From positions 2,790,001-2,854,000 of the forward strand of contig CANTUQ010000003.1 of NCBI GenBank assembly GCA_947683425.1: DNA of 64,000 nucleotides. Direction: 5' to 3'. The position numbers were made by a program, and so were the translations under genes. Source of the stretch: Excoecaria cochinchinensis (lineage: Eukaryota > Streptophyta > Magnoliopsida > Malpighiales > Euphorbiaceae). The first letter of the stretch is position 1, and every line of letters starts with the position of its first letter. This document shows positions 1-11,217 of the stretch, piece after piece. The notes beneath the pieces were generated by a model. It searched no databases, was not told the DNA's origin, and saw only the letters and a program-made list of their open reading frames with translations.

Positions 1-484
1 TTATATCTTTTGCAACATTCAGGTACTAAGTATTCATGTGAATAAGTTTATATTTAAAGTATAGGGATACATAATTAGAATTTTATGATGCTATATTTCA
101 AGGATAGGGATACATATTATAATTAGAATTTTATCTAGTGAGTAATGACTAAATATATTTTTTATTAGCATTTCTAAAATTACCAACAGAATAATCTGTC
201 GATAAATTTATTGACAGAACTTGATTTCTGTCGCTAATATTACTGACAAAGATTACATTTTTGTTGTAATTTTTTTCAACAGAACATATATTCGGTCACA
301 AACTTTATCGATGAAAATTACTTTTCCGTTGGTAAATTTTTCGACGAAGAAAATTCTGGCGAAAAGTTTACCAATAGCCATTATACCGACGGAATCTACC
401 GTCGCTAAAATCCATCGATACTCTAGATTAGCAACAAAATTAAGTTGGTAATTTTCTTTGCTAATCTATGTTTTTCTTATAGTG
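1..484 (-). mobile_element. CACTA (En/Spm-like) transposon terminal fragment
   Basis: Read on the minus strand, the sequence ending at 484 begins CACTATAAGAAAAAC, the typical terminal inverted repeat of plant CACTA transposons. Inward of it (about 190-450) are several degenerate copies of a CCGTCGCTAA / CCGACGGAAT motif in both orientations, as expected for CACTA subterminal repeats. The element runs leftwards out of the window, so its other end, its 3-bp target duplication and any transposase cannot be seen. It interrupts the copia pol relic on its right, so it is younger than that relic. The small ORF at 221-451 is just subterminal repeat sequence. Confidence 0.6.
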
Positions 485-486
485 CT

Positions 487-1172
487 TTATACCTTTCAAT
501 ATTCCCTTTTGAGTCACTTTTAGCCTTAAAGACCCATTTACAACCCATTTTCTTTTAGTCTTCAGGTAACTCATCTAGTTCCTAGACTTGATTGTCATCC
601 ATAGATTTTAACTCTTCTTTTATATCATTGAGCCACTTTTTAGAATTGTTACATTTCATGGCTTCTTTAAATAAGATTGAATCCTTATTAATGCTCGAGT
701 CACACTTGTGCTCAAGTGAATATACCACATAGTCATATGATATAGCTACTCTTTTCTCCCTTATAGACCTTCGCAATATTATTCCTTGTGGTAAAACTTA
801 ATCATTTGTAACTTGCACATTATTTACTGGTTCATTATTGGCATTCTCTTCTTGTGGGTTTGGAATATTAACTTGTTGCTTCAGTATGTTACGTCGATGT
901 AATGTAACAAAAGGAATAACAACTTGAAAAGAGACACTGAGTGAAAGATTTTCCACCTGAATCTCTTGAATATCAACCTTTGGTGGTTCTCTACTCCTAC
1001 TAATTTGTCCATTTTCAATGAACCTAATATTACTAGACTTAACTATCATTTTACTATGATTAGGATAGTAAAATATGTATCATTTGGGCTTTCCTATATA
1101 ATCAATGAAGTGACCACTGATGCTTCTTGCATCAAGTTTCTTTTTGTGAGGATTAAAAATTCTTATTTTCAC
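487..1172 (-). pseudogene. Ty1/copia pol relic (integrase C-terminus to start of RT)
   Basis: On the minus strand from about 1172 to 487 one reading frame gives recognisable copia polyprotein: a post-integrase stretch (DARSISGHFIDYIGKP, then YPNHSK), a linker, then the start of RT (RRSIREKRVAIS, FKEAMKCNNSKKWLNDIKEE, GCKWVFKAKSDSKGNIERYK). I see stops after YIGKP (TGA for an expected glycine), before the RRSIR block, after SMDDNQV and before KKMGCKW, so it is dead. At the RT side it stops where the CACTA end begins; upstream it stops at the proposed Athila LTR edge near 1180. It is the oldest layer visible on the left. Confidence 0.8.
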
Positions 1173-1179
1173 TAGGTAA

Positions 1180-2547
1180 TGATATGAGCCTAAATAGCTT
1201 ATATTTAGCTTATATTTTGTGGTTAAATTTATGTTTAGTTATGATTAAATATGTTAGAATTAGGTATGTTTCATGTTTTTGTGTTAGGTTTTGTGTTTGT
1301 AGGAGAAAAGGGAGAAAATGTGGAGAAAAGAGCAGAATTGACCAAGGAAAGAATGATTCTGTCGCGAGCGCAGGGGAGTCACGAGCGCGATAGAAGGCAC
1401 TAAAGAGGAAGGACGAGAAGAGAAGAAGAAAGAGCAAACGAGAAGTTGCTGCGCGCTATCGCAGCCGCAAAGTAAGTCGCGAGCGCGATGAGATACAAAG
1501 GGAGAGAAGCAGCCAATGTAGCTGAAGAGAAGTAAGGGAGAGAAGGCTGTATTCTATCGCGAGCGCAATAGAGAGAGCGGTTAGGCAGTTTATTTTGAAA
1601 AGTCACTTGAACAATTAGGACTTTCCATCAAGTTTTGCAACTCTTTGAAGAAACTTATCAAGGGATTTGACCTTTAGAACACTATATATATTAAATTCAA
1701 CTATAATTTTGATGATGAATTTTTAACTATTAATTTTCTGCAAGTTCAAGAGAACAAATTTCTGAAGTGAAAGTTTTAAGTTATATTTTGTACTTTGAAG
1801 AGAAGACGATTGCAAGGAAGAAGATTATACTTTGTGAAGGGAAAAAGGGTTGAGAGATCTCCTTCTTCTTATCTCTAATCTTTTACTTCTTCTTTCTAAT
1901 CATTAAATGAATGTTATTTAAGAAACTTGAATGATATTATTGTTATTTTCTATTTCCATTAATGTTATTATTCTTTTAATGTAGAATTATTTATTAGTAT
2001 TATTGCATGATCATTATAAGTTAAAGTAGAATTGAGAGGTTCACTTTGCCTTACAACTAATAGAAATTCATTATCAACGCATAGCTTGAGAGATCTGTAT
2101 GTTAAGATAATTGCTATAAATTGGTAACTAATCTTAGATTATGCAATTAGAATTAACTAGTTCATTAATGAGAGTTAAGGATTAGCATTGTAATTGCATG
2201 TTTTAGGCATGCTAGTTCATGTCGAGAGAGTGAATTAGGACATTATTCCAATTTGGCTTGCTTGTAAGATTATATTTATATTAAAAAGATGGAATCAAGT
2301 TTCATAACCATTATTTTCTTCATCATCTAATTTGTCTTCTTTAATCATCATTAACTAGGTTTAATTATTTTGCATGATACGAGTAGTATAGAATTAACTT
2401 ACAAATTATTGAACATTGTAAACCAGATAAAATCAAGTAGTAATAGTGAGTAATAATCAATCTACATTCCTCGTGGGAATGATATCTTAAGTACTATAAT
2501 TGGTAAACCGTATGCTTGCGGATTTAGCGTTTAGAAATACGCTAACA
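1180..2547 (+). repeat. Athila 5' LTR
   Basis: The right end is set by ...GCTAACA just before the primer binding site. The left end is placed at TGATATGAGCC because copia homology stops there and a TG start is expected; without the other LTR in view it could be off by a few bases. The LTR holds a cluster of TCGCGAGCGCGATAG-like palindromic motifs (1360-1575) followed by a TATATATA stretch at 1684-1691, a plausible promoter. No coding content. Confidence 0.6.
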
Positions 2548-2553
2548 AGTTTT

Positions 2554-2573
2554 TGCTGTTGTTGCCGAGGATT
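2554..2573 (+). other. Athila primer binding site (tRNA-Asp-like)
   Basis: TGCTGTTGTTGCCGAGGAT lies just inside the LTR end. It is a decayed form of the TGGCGCCGTTGCCGGGG sequence seen at this place in Athila elements, which is complementary to the 3' end of tRNA-Asp. The substitutions are mostly C to T, as expected from methylated-cytosine decay. Confidence 0.65.
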
Positions 2574-2682
2574 GTTATGATTGAATTTATTGCCATTGTA
2601 AATCTTGATTTATGATTTTGGATTACAATACTTAATTAGTTTTGTTTGTTTTTATTTTTACAGGATTAGATAGTTTAAGTAT

Positions 2683-2866
2683 ATGCCTAGTACAAGGAGT
2701 TCTCAAGAATTACTTAAAACATTGAATCCAAAAATAGAAAGATTTCTTTTAAGTAACCGAAAATCAAATAAAAAGAAGTAAAGGAGACCTACCGTGGCTA
2801 AAGAAAACCCTCTAAGATTGATGGACTTTGCTACACCTACATTGAGGGGTGCTCAACAAGGAGTGG
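2683..2866 (+). pseudogene. Athila gag, 5' part
   Basis: An ATG at 2683 opens a frame that reads MPSTRSSQELL and ends in the characteristic block NPLRLMDFATPTLRGAQQG. A TAA at 2779-2781 (codon 33) breaks it. The frame is cut at 2866 by the Tat/Ogre-like insertion and resumes in frame at 26859 (VRPMVNANQF) after the agtgg target duplication at 26854-26858. Gag forms the cytoplasmic virus-like particle of the family; this copy cannot. Confidence 0.8.
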
Positions 2867-4791
2867 TGTGGCGCAGGCCGGACCCCGCGGCCGCCCCTCT
2901 GACCGCCCGCTTGAGGGCGATCGGGCAATTGAGGATCTTTTGGTAACTTGTAAAGATATTTACAAGTGCGTCTATTTTGGGCAACTAGGAGGTTTCATGG
3001 AGTCGCCACCCAATAGAACATTGGGAAAGTTTCTCTCGCCTCGGAGAGCCTAAGACAACGCATTTATCCATTTTGGGCCAACCAAAAGGGGTCTTGGAGG
3101 GTGAACCTCTCTCCCTTGGAGCCTAGGATTGTAATTTGAGTCTTTTAGTGGGACACAAGAGGTGTCTTGGAGATCCCATCGAAATGGGTCTCTCGCCTCG
3201 TTCAGCCCAAAGACCAGAGATAGGTTCGGGGCTTCTCATTTATTCGTACTTTGATTAATTTTACAATTAGGTTTTGACTTTATTATTTTACCCTCTTTCC
3301 ACACGATGCAATTAATTAAAAGGCGCAATCATTCACGTAAGAGCATAAGAAAAAATAGCATTAAAGCATAAAAAGCATAAAATAAAATTACAATAATACT
3401 AAGGGCAGAATACAACACTCATTGCAAAGAGTGCAATACATACATAAAACGAGTTATTCATTTCGATGGGAACGTTGGTTCCAGACTACTTATTATTATA
3501 AAAAGATATAAGATTATTAAATAAGTTTAAATCTTTGTTTGGGATGAAAACCAGGACATTGGTCCAGTTTTATTAACCAATATTTTATTTGGTAGAAAAC
3601 ATTTGTGTGGTGGTTCTTTTTAAGCGGGGTCGAAAATCTTTTATTATTACAGACCACAAATGAATAAAAAGAATAAAAGAATAATTACATATTCCATATA
3701 ATAAATAATAAATTCATCCTAATTTACCTGTTCCGACCATACTTCTCAGAAGAACCACATGCCTCCCGCATTGCAGTTAAAATAGAAAAATGATATTGGT
3801 TAATCGTGAATAAGTAAACAATTGAATAAATAAATAAACAAATGAATGATTGAATAAAGTAAATTGGGAAAATGAATGATTGAATAAAGTAAATTGAGGA
3901 AAATGGATGAGATTGATAATGGATTAAATTAAATGATAAGTAAATGAATAAATAATTAAATAAATAATTGAATGAAATAAATTGAGAATTAATGGATATA
4001 AAAGCACAAATGACAATTAAAATGATTAATGCTGTAACACCCCAAAAATAACCCTAGAAGAATTGAGTGTCATTAGTGTAATAGTGTGCATGATAATTAG
4101 GGTTTACAGAATTGGACCTAAGTGAAAAAGTGGAATGAGGGACTTAATTGAAGAAAAATAAAGTATTGTAGTGGCTGAATTGCACTTTGCATGATTAACT
4201 AGTAAATGAAGATTAATTAGTGTAATGGCTGTTAATGAAGTTAATCAAAAGTTAGTGGGATCAGCTGTATGTTAGTGGACTCCATGTGTTAGTGTGTGAG
4301 CCAGCCACCTTGTGTAGGGAGAGTGAGAACTTGACACCTCACACTTACATGCAAGCATGACGTGGATTAGTGAGTAAACCTGTCTTTTGTTCCTTGATTC
4401 AGCCATTTAGATCCCTTGATCCGGCCCTCTCTCTCAAAAGTTTACCTTCCTTTTGTCTCTCTCATTTAATTGTTCTTTGGTCGTGGAGTCCAAATGTAAC
4501 ACCCCGCCATCCCCGTTGGAAGGATACCGGAGTGCCACGCGAGCAAACACATATAACTAATCCATATACACATGTATAACAAAAACCAATTGAAATGTAA
4601 AGAAACTTTTAATCATTTACTAGTAAAACCTGTTTACATGTAACATATATCAATATCGTTTTACAAAAAGAGGCTCGTAAGCAAATACATATACAAAAAT
4701 TACAGCGGAAGACTTCAAATAACTTCAATCAAAAAGGACTCCTAGTGGCCGACCCGCAGATATCTGACTCCAAATCCAAACTCACCACCTG

Positions 4792-4828
4792 CACGGGAAA
4801 AGAGTCCGTGCTAAGCGATAACGTTTAG
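4792..4828 (-). other. Conserved double hairpin, first solo LTR
   Basis: On the minus strand: CTAAACGTTATCGCTTAG, then CACGGACTCTTTTCCCGTG and CAGGT. Two single changes (CTAAACG, CACGGA) slightly weaken the stems relative to the second solo LTR. Confidence 0.88.
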
Positions 4829-5799
4829 TGGGGAGGAACAAAACAAACTAACAATATGCATATACAATATTTACAACAAGACTATAATCTCATCCCAACC
4901 ATAAACATACATTACAAGTAATTAACTATTAAAACATAATTAAAATCTACATATTTCTCACCATTCCAAATACATATACACTCAAGGTGTATAAACACAA
5001 AGTTATACTATATTTCATATACAACATATACCTTTAATCTTGTCAATAAACATCTCAACATATATATATATATATATATCACATATAAACATGTAGCCTG
5101 ATTAGTCTGAAATACTCTCTAGAAGTGGATACGGTCATTTGGATACTGATTGAACACAGTATCCCAAGCATATAGAGACATGAGTCTCAAACATGTATTT
5201 TCCATATAGAGACCGGAGTCTCGCTTTATTTCCATATAGACCAAACATGGTCGAAACAAGGATCCAAATGGACCCGTATATATCGTTTTATCATATAGCA
5301 GCTGCACACACACTCTGACCTAAGTAAGCGCTTACTTATCCACTACTATGACTATTCAGGCTTAAAACTCAACTCAACAATTCAAGCACCAATATCAATA
5401 TGAGTATTGAGAATAATACTGATTTATTGCCCATGTATACTGGTATACTGATCACATTTAAAACAAGTAACTATAAATATTAAATACAACTAAATGCAAA
5501 TACATATTTCACGTATACATGTGTCTAGATCAAATTCAGAAACATTTAAATACATCCAGTATCAATTATTGGAGGCAGAAGTACAAATAATTCACATTCA
5601 AGACAATTTATGTTCATGTAAAAATATAAACTAGTAAATCATGTACATTAATTATTAATCATGTTTACAATTCAATATGAAGCAATTATTAATTGCAATT
5701 CAAATATTAAACCCAAACATTTGTCATGTAGTGCAAAAACCTCTTAAAACAGAAGTTAAAACTTTATCTTTAACAAAACAGGGCAGCAGGGGAAGGCTG

Positions 5800-6185
5800 G
5801 TCACGCCGTGACCATTCGTCACGTCTCGTGACGCAGGCTTCACGCGAGCGCCAGGCAAAGGAGCAGGCAGTCACGGCGTGACCACCAGTCACGTCTCGTG
5901 ACGCCTGAGAGGAGAGGGGAAGAAGTCACGGAATCCTGTCTCGTGACACGCAGGGAGAAGAAGTAGGTCACGGCGTGATGCAGCATCACGTCTCGTGACC
6001 CTCTTCAGAGAAGAGGTCACGGCGTGATGCTCCCTCACGTCACGTGATCTCTTCCCTCACTCCTGCTTCTCCTTCTCAAAACTCCAAATTCCAGAAAAGG
6101 GGATCACGGCGTGATGCCCCATCACGTCGCGTGACCTTCTTCAGGGAAGAGGGTCACGGCGTGATGCTCCATCACGTCACGTGAT
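5800..6185. repeat. Palindrome array (7 units) in solo LTR
   Basis: Units such as GTCACGGCGTGA, a short centre, then TCACGTCTCGTGAC, at 5800, 5871, 5926 (decayed), 5968, 6017, 6103 and 6153. The centres also pair: GTGATGC/GCATCAC in one unit, GTGAC/GTCAC in another, GTGAT/ATCAC in others. Spacers are unrelated purine-rich sequence. Confidence 0.9.
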
Positions 6186-8464
6186 CTTCTTCTCACACTT
6201 CTTCTTCTTCATAAAACAAATTTCCAGAATTCCCATAAAAACGTGAAAAACCAGAAGATCAAGAAAACAGAGTACAATCTAAACTCCAAACCCCATTTTG
6301 TCTAAGATCATTTTTCATGCAAAAATCATGCTAACACGTACCTTCAAGTCTTCTGGGCACATTTACAGCAATTATAATGCAAATGACATATTTTTACTAT
6401 TCAAACAGAGGTAATTTCAGAATATCGACATATCATAATTTCTCATTCAAACTCATGCATATTGATCTCATTTACCAACTTACTTTATTCATTTCTACCT
6501 AAATCATGTAAACACAATACATTTCTCATGCATTTAGAAGTACAAACACACCTAGATACATTAATATCAGAACTGTAAACAGGATCCAGAAAGATTAGTA
6601 CAAATTGACCACATTCTCAACAATCAAATAACGTTCACAGAGGGTCACAAACCCAGAATCTTTCCTGTAAACTTACATGTATATAGTCTTCCATAATAAC
6701 TTATAAGGCACAGAACTTTCACACGACTAATCGAACATATATAATTTATATTACTCATGCATTCTGGTAAACAAACACACGTAAATAACATTGACAACAG
6801 AACAATAACCAGGATCCCAAAACGAGAAAAATGACAGACACTCCCAAACCTGTATCGAAGCTCAAAAACGTCCACTGAACTTTCAATCCTCAATCTTCCC
6901 TTTTTCCTTTCTCTTTTCTTTTATCCTCAGATGCTTCCAAACAGATAAAACCACAATCAAACCCAAAAACAGAATCTCTATAAACCTTAAGAATAAGAAG
7001 AACCACACTAAATCTGACAGCCACTTACCTTCTTACCTTCTGAAGCTTCTAAAACATCCAAACCCTAGCTCCACAATAGAAGAACACACATGCAGACAGA
7101 AAGAAAGAACAGAAAATGAAGAGGAGAGGGAGTGGCAAACGTGAGAGAGAGTGCAAGAGGGACCAATATCAGATTTCTGAACCCCTTCTTCTCTCTCCCA
7201 CATGCACACACTCTCCTTTCCACTTGGCACACATGCACGGTCCACCTAAACCCAATTACAAACAGCTCCTCATAACTTCTCACAGGTCCTCACAAATTAC
7301 TTTTAACTCACTAATAAAAATCTGCTATTTAAATCTTTTATTTCCTTGCAATTAAATCCTCTTTCATTTATAAATTACTCAATTGTCCTTAAATATCCAT
7401 TTAAAATTTCTAATTTCTAAATAAAATTGCCAATTTCCGATTAGGCCACTTATGGGGTGTGACACCAAAGGGTGGATAATGATAGTTGAGAAGAAGGGTA
7501 TTGACTAGAAAGGTATGTAGTATGTAGTGTATCTCCTCCATCTTCTTCTAATTCTGATTTTGATGGTTAAAATATGGGTATAGCCTCATGAATTTGTATG
7601 TGTTATATATGCATTTGAGTTAAAAGGCAAAGTAGAGCTGGAAAGGGGAAAGAGAAAGAGATATAGAAGAGTAAAGGAAGGAGTGCTCCAAGAGGTTTGG
7701 GATATATATGTGTTATGTGTTAATTTTGCTCAAGTGTATGTGATGGCTGTTTAGCTAAAATGTGTTATTGATATTGAATATGTGATTTCTAGAATTGAGC
7801 ATGATTATGAACTTTGGTAGAAGTGTATTTGAATGTGTATTGATATGAGATAAGTATTGAACCATGGAATTAGCACAATATGTGAATCAGCTCTAACTAT
7901 TGATTGTGTTAATCTGTCTTTGAAGCTTATACTGACCCCCGTGATTTGTTTATAGTGTAATTTGCGTTTTACAATTCCAAAAGGGGTTAAACCAATTGGA
8001 TTAGAACCATATGATCTGTGTCTTTATATTTCCTAGAAATAGCTCTGTCGATTTGAGGACTTTAAGGTCTTCAAAATTGACCATAACCGTAGATAAAATT
8101 CTGTAGGAGGGTTTCTGGAACCAGTTGTGTTATTTTGACAATAACTCCTTCATTATAAATTCAATTGACCTGCAAATTGTCCCATTTGAAATATAAGACA
8201 CAGATGAAGAAATGTTAAGAAGAGACCCTTGCCTAAACTTTAGTGTAAGACATCCGTTTGCACTGTACAAAATTGTGGTGTGAACCAGTGTTGAAAGTTA
8301 GCTTCTGTTTTGCTTAAATTAGTATGTCACGGTCACAACCAATCCATTGCCACCGTGACCCCTCCCTGTTTTGTCTATTTAGGGTATTTTTCTTCCCGAA
8401 ATGCACCCGAACTTCACCACGAGTTCCCATGACTTGTCCAATACATAATTATCATTATAAAATG

Positions 8465-8620
8465 AGTATTTTAAGCATGATGAACTATGTATGCTAGTGC
8501 ATATAAATATGTATGAGTTATAAGTATTTTAAGCATGATGAACTATGTATGCTAATGCATATAAATATGTATGAGTTATGAGTCTTTTAAGCATGATGAA
8601 TCATGTATGTTAATGTGTAA
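8465..8620 (+). repeat. 58-bp tandem repeat, about three units
   Basis: Units beginning AGTATTTTAAGCATGATGAA at 8465, 8523 and 8581 (third diverged). Followed to about 8780 by a looser repeat of CATGAATGCGAAT words. The 3' LTR has the same repeat at 13547-13702, so it predates insertion. Confidence 0.85.
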
Positions 8621-8954
8621 GATTATATGGGAGCAATGTATAATCTATGGATGTTGAACCATGAATGAGAATGCGTATCACCATGAGTGCGAATGCGAAT
8701 AATCATGAATGCGAATATGATAAATCATGAATGCGAATGCTATAGTTTTGAATGCGAATATGTATACTATGTGTATAATGAATATGATTATGATTTGTGT
8801 TATAAATGAATGCCAATGTCAAGAAGGGAAATCAGGTATGTGCTAATTGAATAAGTGGATGATGTATTTGGGTTGATTGCCAAACGTGAGAATGAGATTT
8901 GAAGTTTAAATGAGAAAGAAGAATTGAACTGAAAAGCACAGCTGTGCTAGTGTG

Positions 8955-9283
8955 GTCACGGTGAAAATGAAATTCATTGTGACCGTGAGGTATGCTTGAG
9001 TTCAATTCTGCCTAATGGATTTTGGTATGTCACGGTGATAATGAACTTCATTGTGACCGTGAGGTACCCAAGGGAGCATTCTGTTTTGCAAAGTGAGAAT
9101 ATGTCACGGTGACAATGGAATTTATTGTGACCGTGACATACCCTCAAGTTGCATTCTGCCGAGAATTGGGAACATGTCACGGTGACAATGAAATTCATTG
9201 TGACCGTGACTTGCCCCCAGTTTGCATTCTGTTTTGAACTTCAACATGTCACGGTGACAATGAAATTCATTGTGACCGTGACC
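8955..9283. repeat. Palindrome array (5 units), 5' LTR copy
   Basis: Five units of GTCACGGTGACAATGAA plus ATTCATTGTGACCGTGAC, spaced about 72-74 bp, starting at 8955, 9029, 9103, 9176 and 9249. The arms pair over about 17 bp with one mismatch. A related single unit lies upstream near 8327 (GTCACGGTCACAA...ATTGCCACCGTGAC). Confidence 0.92.
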
Positions 9284-10776
9284 TACCCTGTTTTGGCAAT
9301 ATAACTCTAATGTGTTTGGCCTTCCAAATAGCAAGGCTTTGAGCTGAAATGAAGAACAATATGAGTAAGTATTAGGTAATGTACAATTGCATATTACATG
9401 ATGATTCTTGAATGCAATCAAATATGTGATTATTAACTATGAAGAATGAGTTTGGAAGCATATTGAGTATGCAAGTGAAATGTTTAGCTTTGTGCTAATG
9501 TGAATGTGTAAAGCGAATGTGATGTTAACTATCAACATACGAGATACGTACGAGATATGAAAAGTGTTCCATGTGAACTGAAAAACATGTTTAACAACTT
9601 AAGCCTGCGAGTCAAGTAGTGGATAGTTAGGCATGCCTATAGGGTCAAGTGCTGCAGCCCCATGCGTTAAATGTGTCTGATTCCATGGGAATCACAATGC
9701 AAATAATCCTTGTTGGATTTTATTATATGTGGAATAATGTGAAGTACCAGAAGGTACTAATGTGATGTGAAGCACCAGAAGGTGCTAATGTGAAAATGTA
9801 GTCTCGATGAGATTACTGGTACCTGAGAGGTACCAATGCGATACCCGTTATCCGCGTCATTGAGTTGCAGGCGAAGCATGTGATAATAACAATAATAATG
9901 ATATTGTGACCATGAGCTGAGTATTATACTAGTGAGAATGTGAATGTGATATGTTATAATTGTCATGCGATACAGTTATACACGTATGACTCATTAGGAA
10001 GAATATATGTGTATGTGCATGAGTATTTGTATTTGTATAAATCAAGCTATAAATTGCTGAAATAACATTAAGAGAATGCCGGAATATGATTAAGTGCATA
10101 TCCATTGATTTTAGCAATGCAATATGCTTATTGATATAAGAGTATATGAATAATCTGCATAAAAAGCCTGCAAGTTGTTATGTACCTTAACCTTCTATAA
10201 ATGTCATGTACTATATGGTTTGTGATTGTAATTGATGGGGATTGGTATTATATGGGTGTTGGTGTTGATAACTGATATTGTATAATGTAAGCTAATACAT
10301 TATGAGTATAATATGTGGTATCTTGAATGCTATGTTCAAATCACAAGTAAATAACAGTAAGCTTTACATTAATTAATGTGTATGTGGTACTATTAGAAGT
10401 TGAATAAAGGTATGCATGGTTTGGGTTTATATTTGTATCATGCTGAAGATGTTCTCACATTGGTGAGTGCTAATGGCTAATAAATGTACATATGTTTATA
10501 TTTATATCTATACTCATAGGTAATTATAAAGTTGTATATAAGTGTACGATTCTAGTAATATTAAAACTTATATAATCCAAATGAATAACTGAGTAAATAC
10601 CATATTAAGCAAACAAATATTTGTGTGAGAATTTGGATGGTTACTTATGAGTAATTCCTGATGAGTGTGCCATTGATGTTGTTAAAATGAACTATATGTA
10701 TATGTGAATATTGCTTGGGTATGTGATTGATATTAGTAAACACCATGAGTGTTTATCCATCTTTTGTTGATCCCCA

Positions 10777-10814
10777 CTAAGCGATTATCGCTTAGCATGG
10801 ATGTTTTGTCCATG
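10777..10814 (+). other. Conserved double hairpin, 5' LTR
   Basis: Hairpin 1: CTAAGCGATTATCGCTTAG. Hairpin 2 directly after: CATGGATGTTTTGTCCATG, then CAGGT. The same arrangement is found at 15852, 37434, 44648 and 62724, and on the minus strand at 4792-4828 and 56753-56789. Confidence 0.88.
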
Positions 10815-11116
10815 CAGGTATCTGAGGATAGTTTATGTGAAGATGGTTCTGCATCGCCAACAGCCAACACATAGGAATCGTTATAGTTATAGGTCATTTT
10901 GTAATAAATGTAAGAGTTGTATTTGTAAAGCGAAACTATTGTAAAACATTATAATATTATGCATGGAATTTCAGACCTATATATATATCTTTTATAAGAA
11001 ATTTGTTTAACCTTAACTTTGATTGTAAAACTGTTTGATGCGCATGTGGTTGTGTTGTAACACTCCATAGCCATTATAGTTAATCTCTACAGGTGGTTAG
11101 GGGGTGTTACAGTTAG

Positions 11117-11129
11117 TGGTATCAGAGCA
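11117..11129 (+). other. Primer binding site (initiator tRNA-Met)
   Basis: TGGTATCAGAGCA, five bases inside the LTR. It matches the widespread plant iMet PBS except for the last base. Confidence 0.85.
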
Positions 11130-11217
11130 TAGGTTTAGTCTTTTCTGGGCTAGAGTAGTATAGAAATGTGTATAGTGTGCGTTGGCTGGATGCGAATGTC
11201 TTTATTTCTTTCGAATG

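Larger units (their letters stand above)
4495..7464 (-). mobile_element. Solo LTR, Tekay-related family, minus strand
   Basis: 2970 bp with exact ccaaa duplications (4490-4494 and 7465-7469). Plus-strand ends are TGTAACACCCC and GGGGTGTGACA. It is on the minus strand because the double hairpin followed by CAGGT, found near the 3' end of all related LTRs, reads in reverse here (4792-4828). It carries a seven-unit palindrome array at 5800-6185 and a (TA)n run at 5060-5079. A single LTR with an intact target duplication indicates LTR-LTR recombination that removed the interior. Confidence 0.9.
4033..11111 (+). repeat. 5' LTR of the short Tekay-like element, interrupted
   Basis: Begins TGTAACACCCC and ends GGGGTGTTACA, an 11-bp inverted terminal pair. 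A minus-strand solo LTR plus its ccaaa duplication (4495-7469) is inserted. Internal structures: 58-bp tandem repeat x3 (8465-8620), the palindrome AGCACAGCTGTGCT (8935-8948), the palindrome array (8955-9283), TAGGCATGCCTA (9628-9639), a small hairpin run (9743-9834) and a double hairpin (10777-10814). Confidence 0.88.

Noticed and set aside
8955..9283. CRISPR-like look of evenly spaced palindromic repeats
   Set aside because: Plant nuclear context; the spacers are also repeated and are the same in both LTRs, and no cas genes are present. The units are long palindromes within LTRs.
9122..9421. 99-codon minus ORF with repeated GHGHNEFHCHRDM-like segments, also at 14204-14503
   Set aside because: It translates the palindrome array. 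The two LTR copies are identical because of the element, not protein constraint; no homologous protein known to me.
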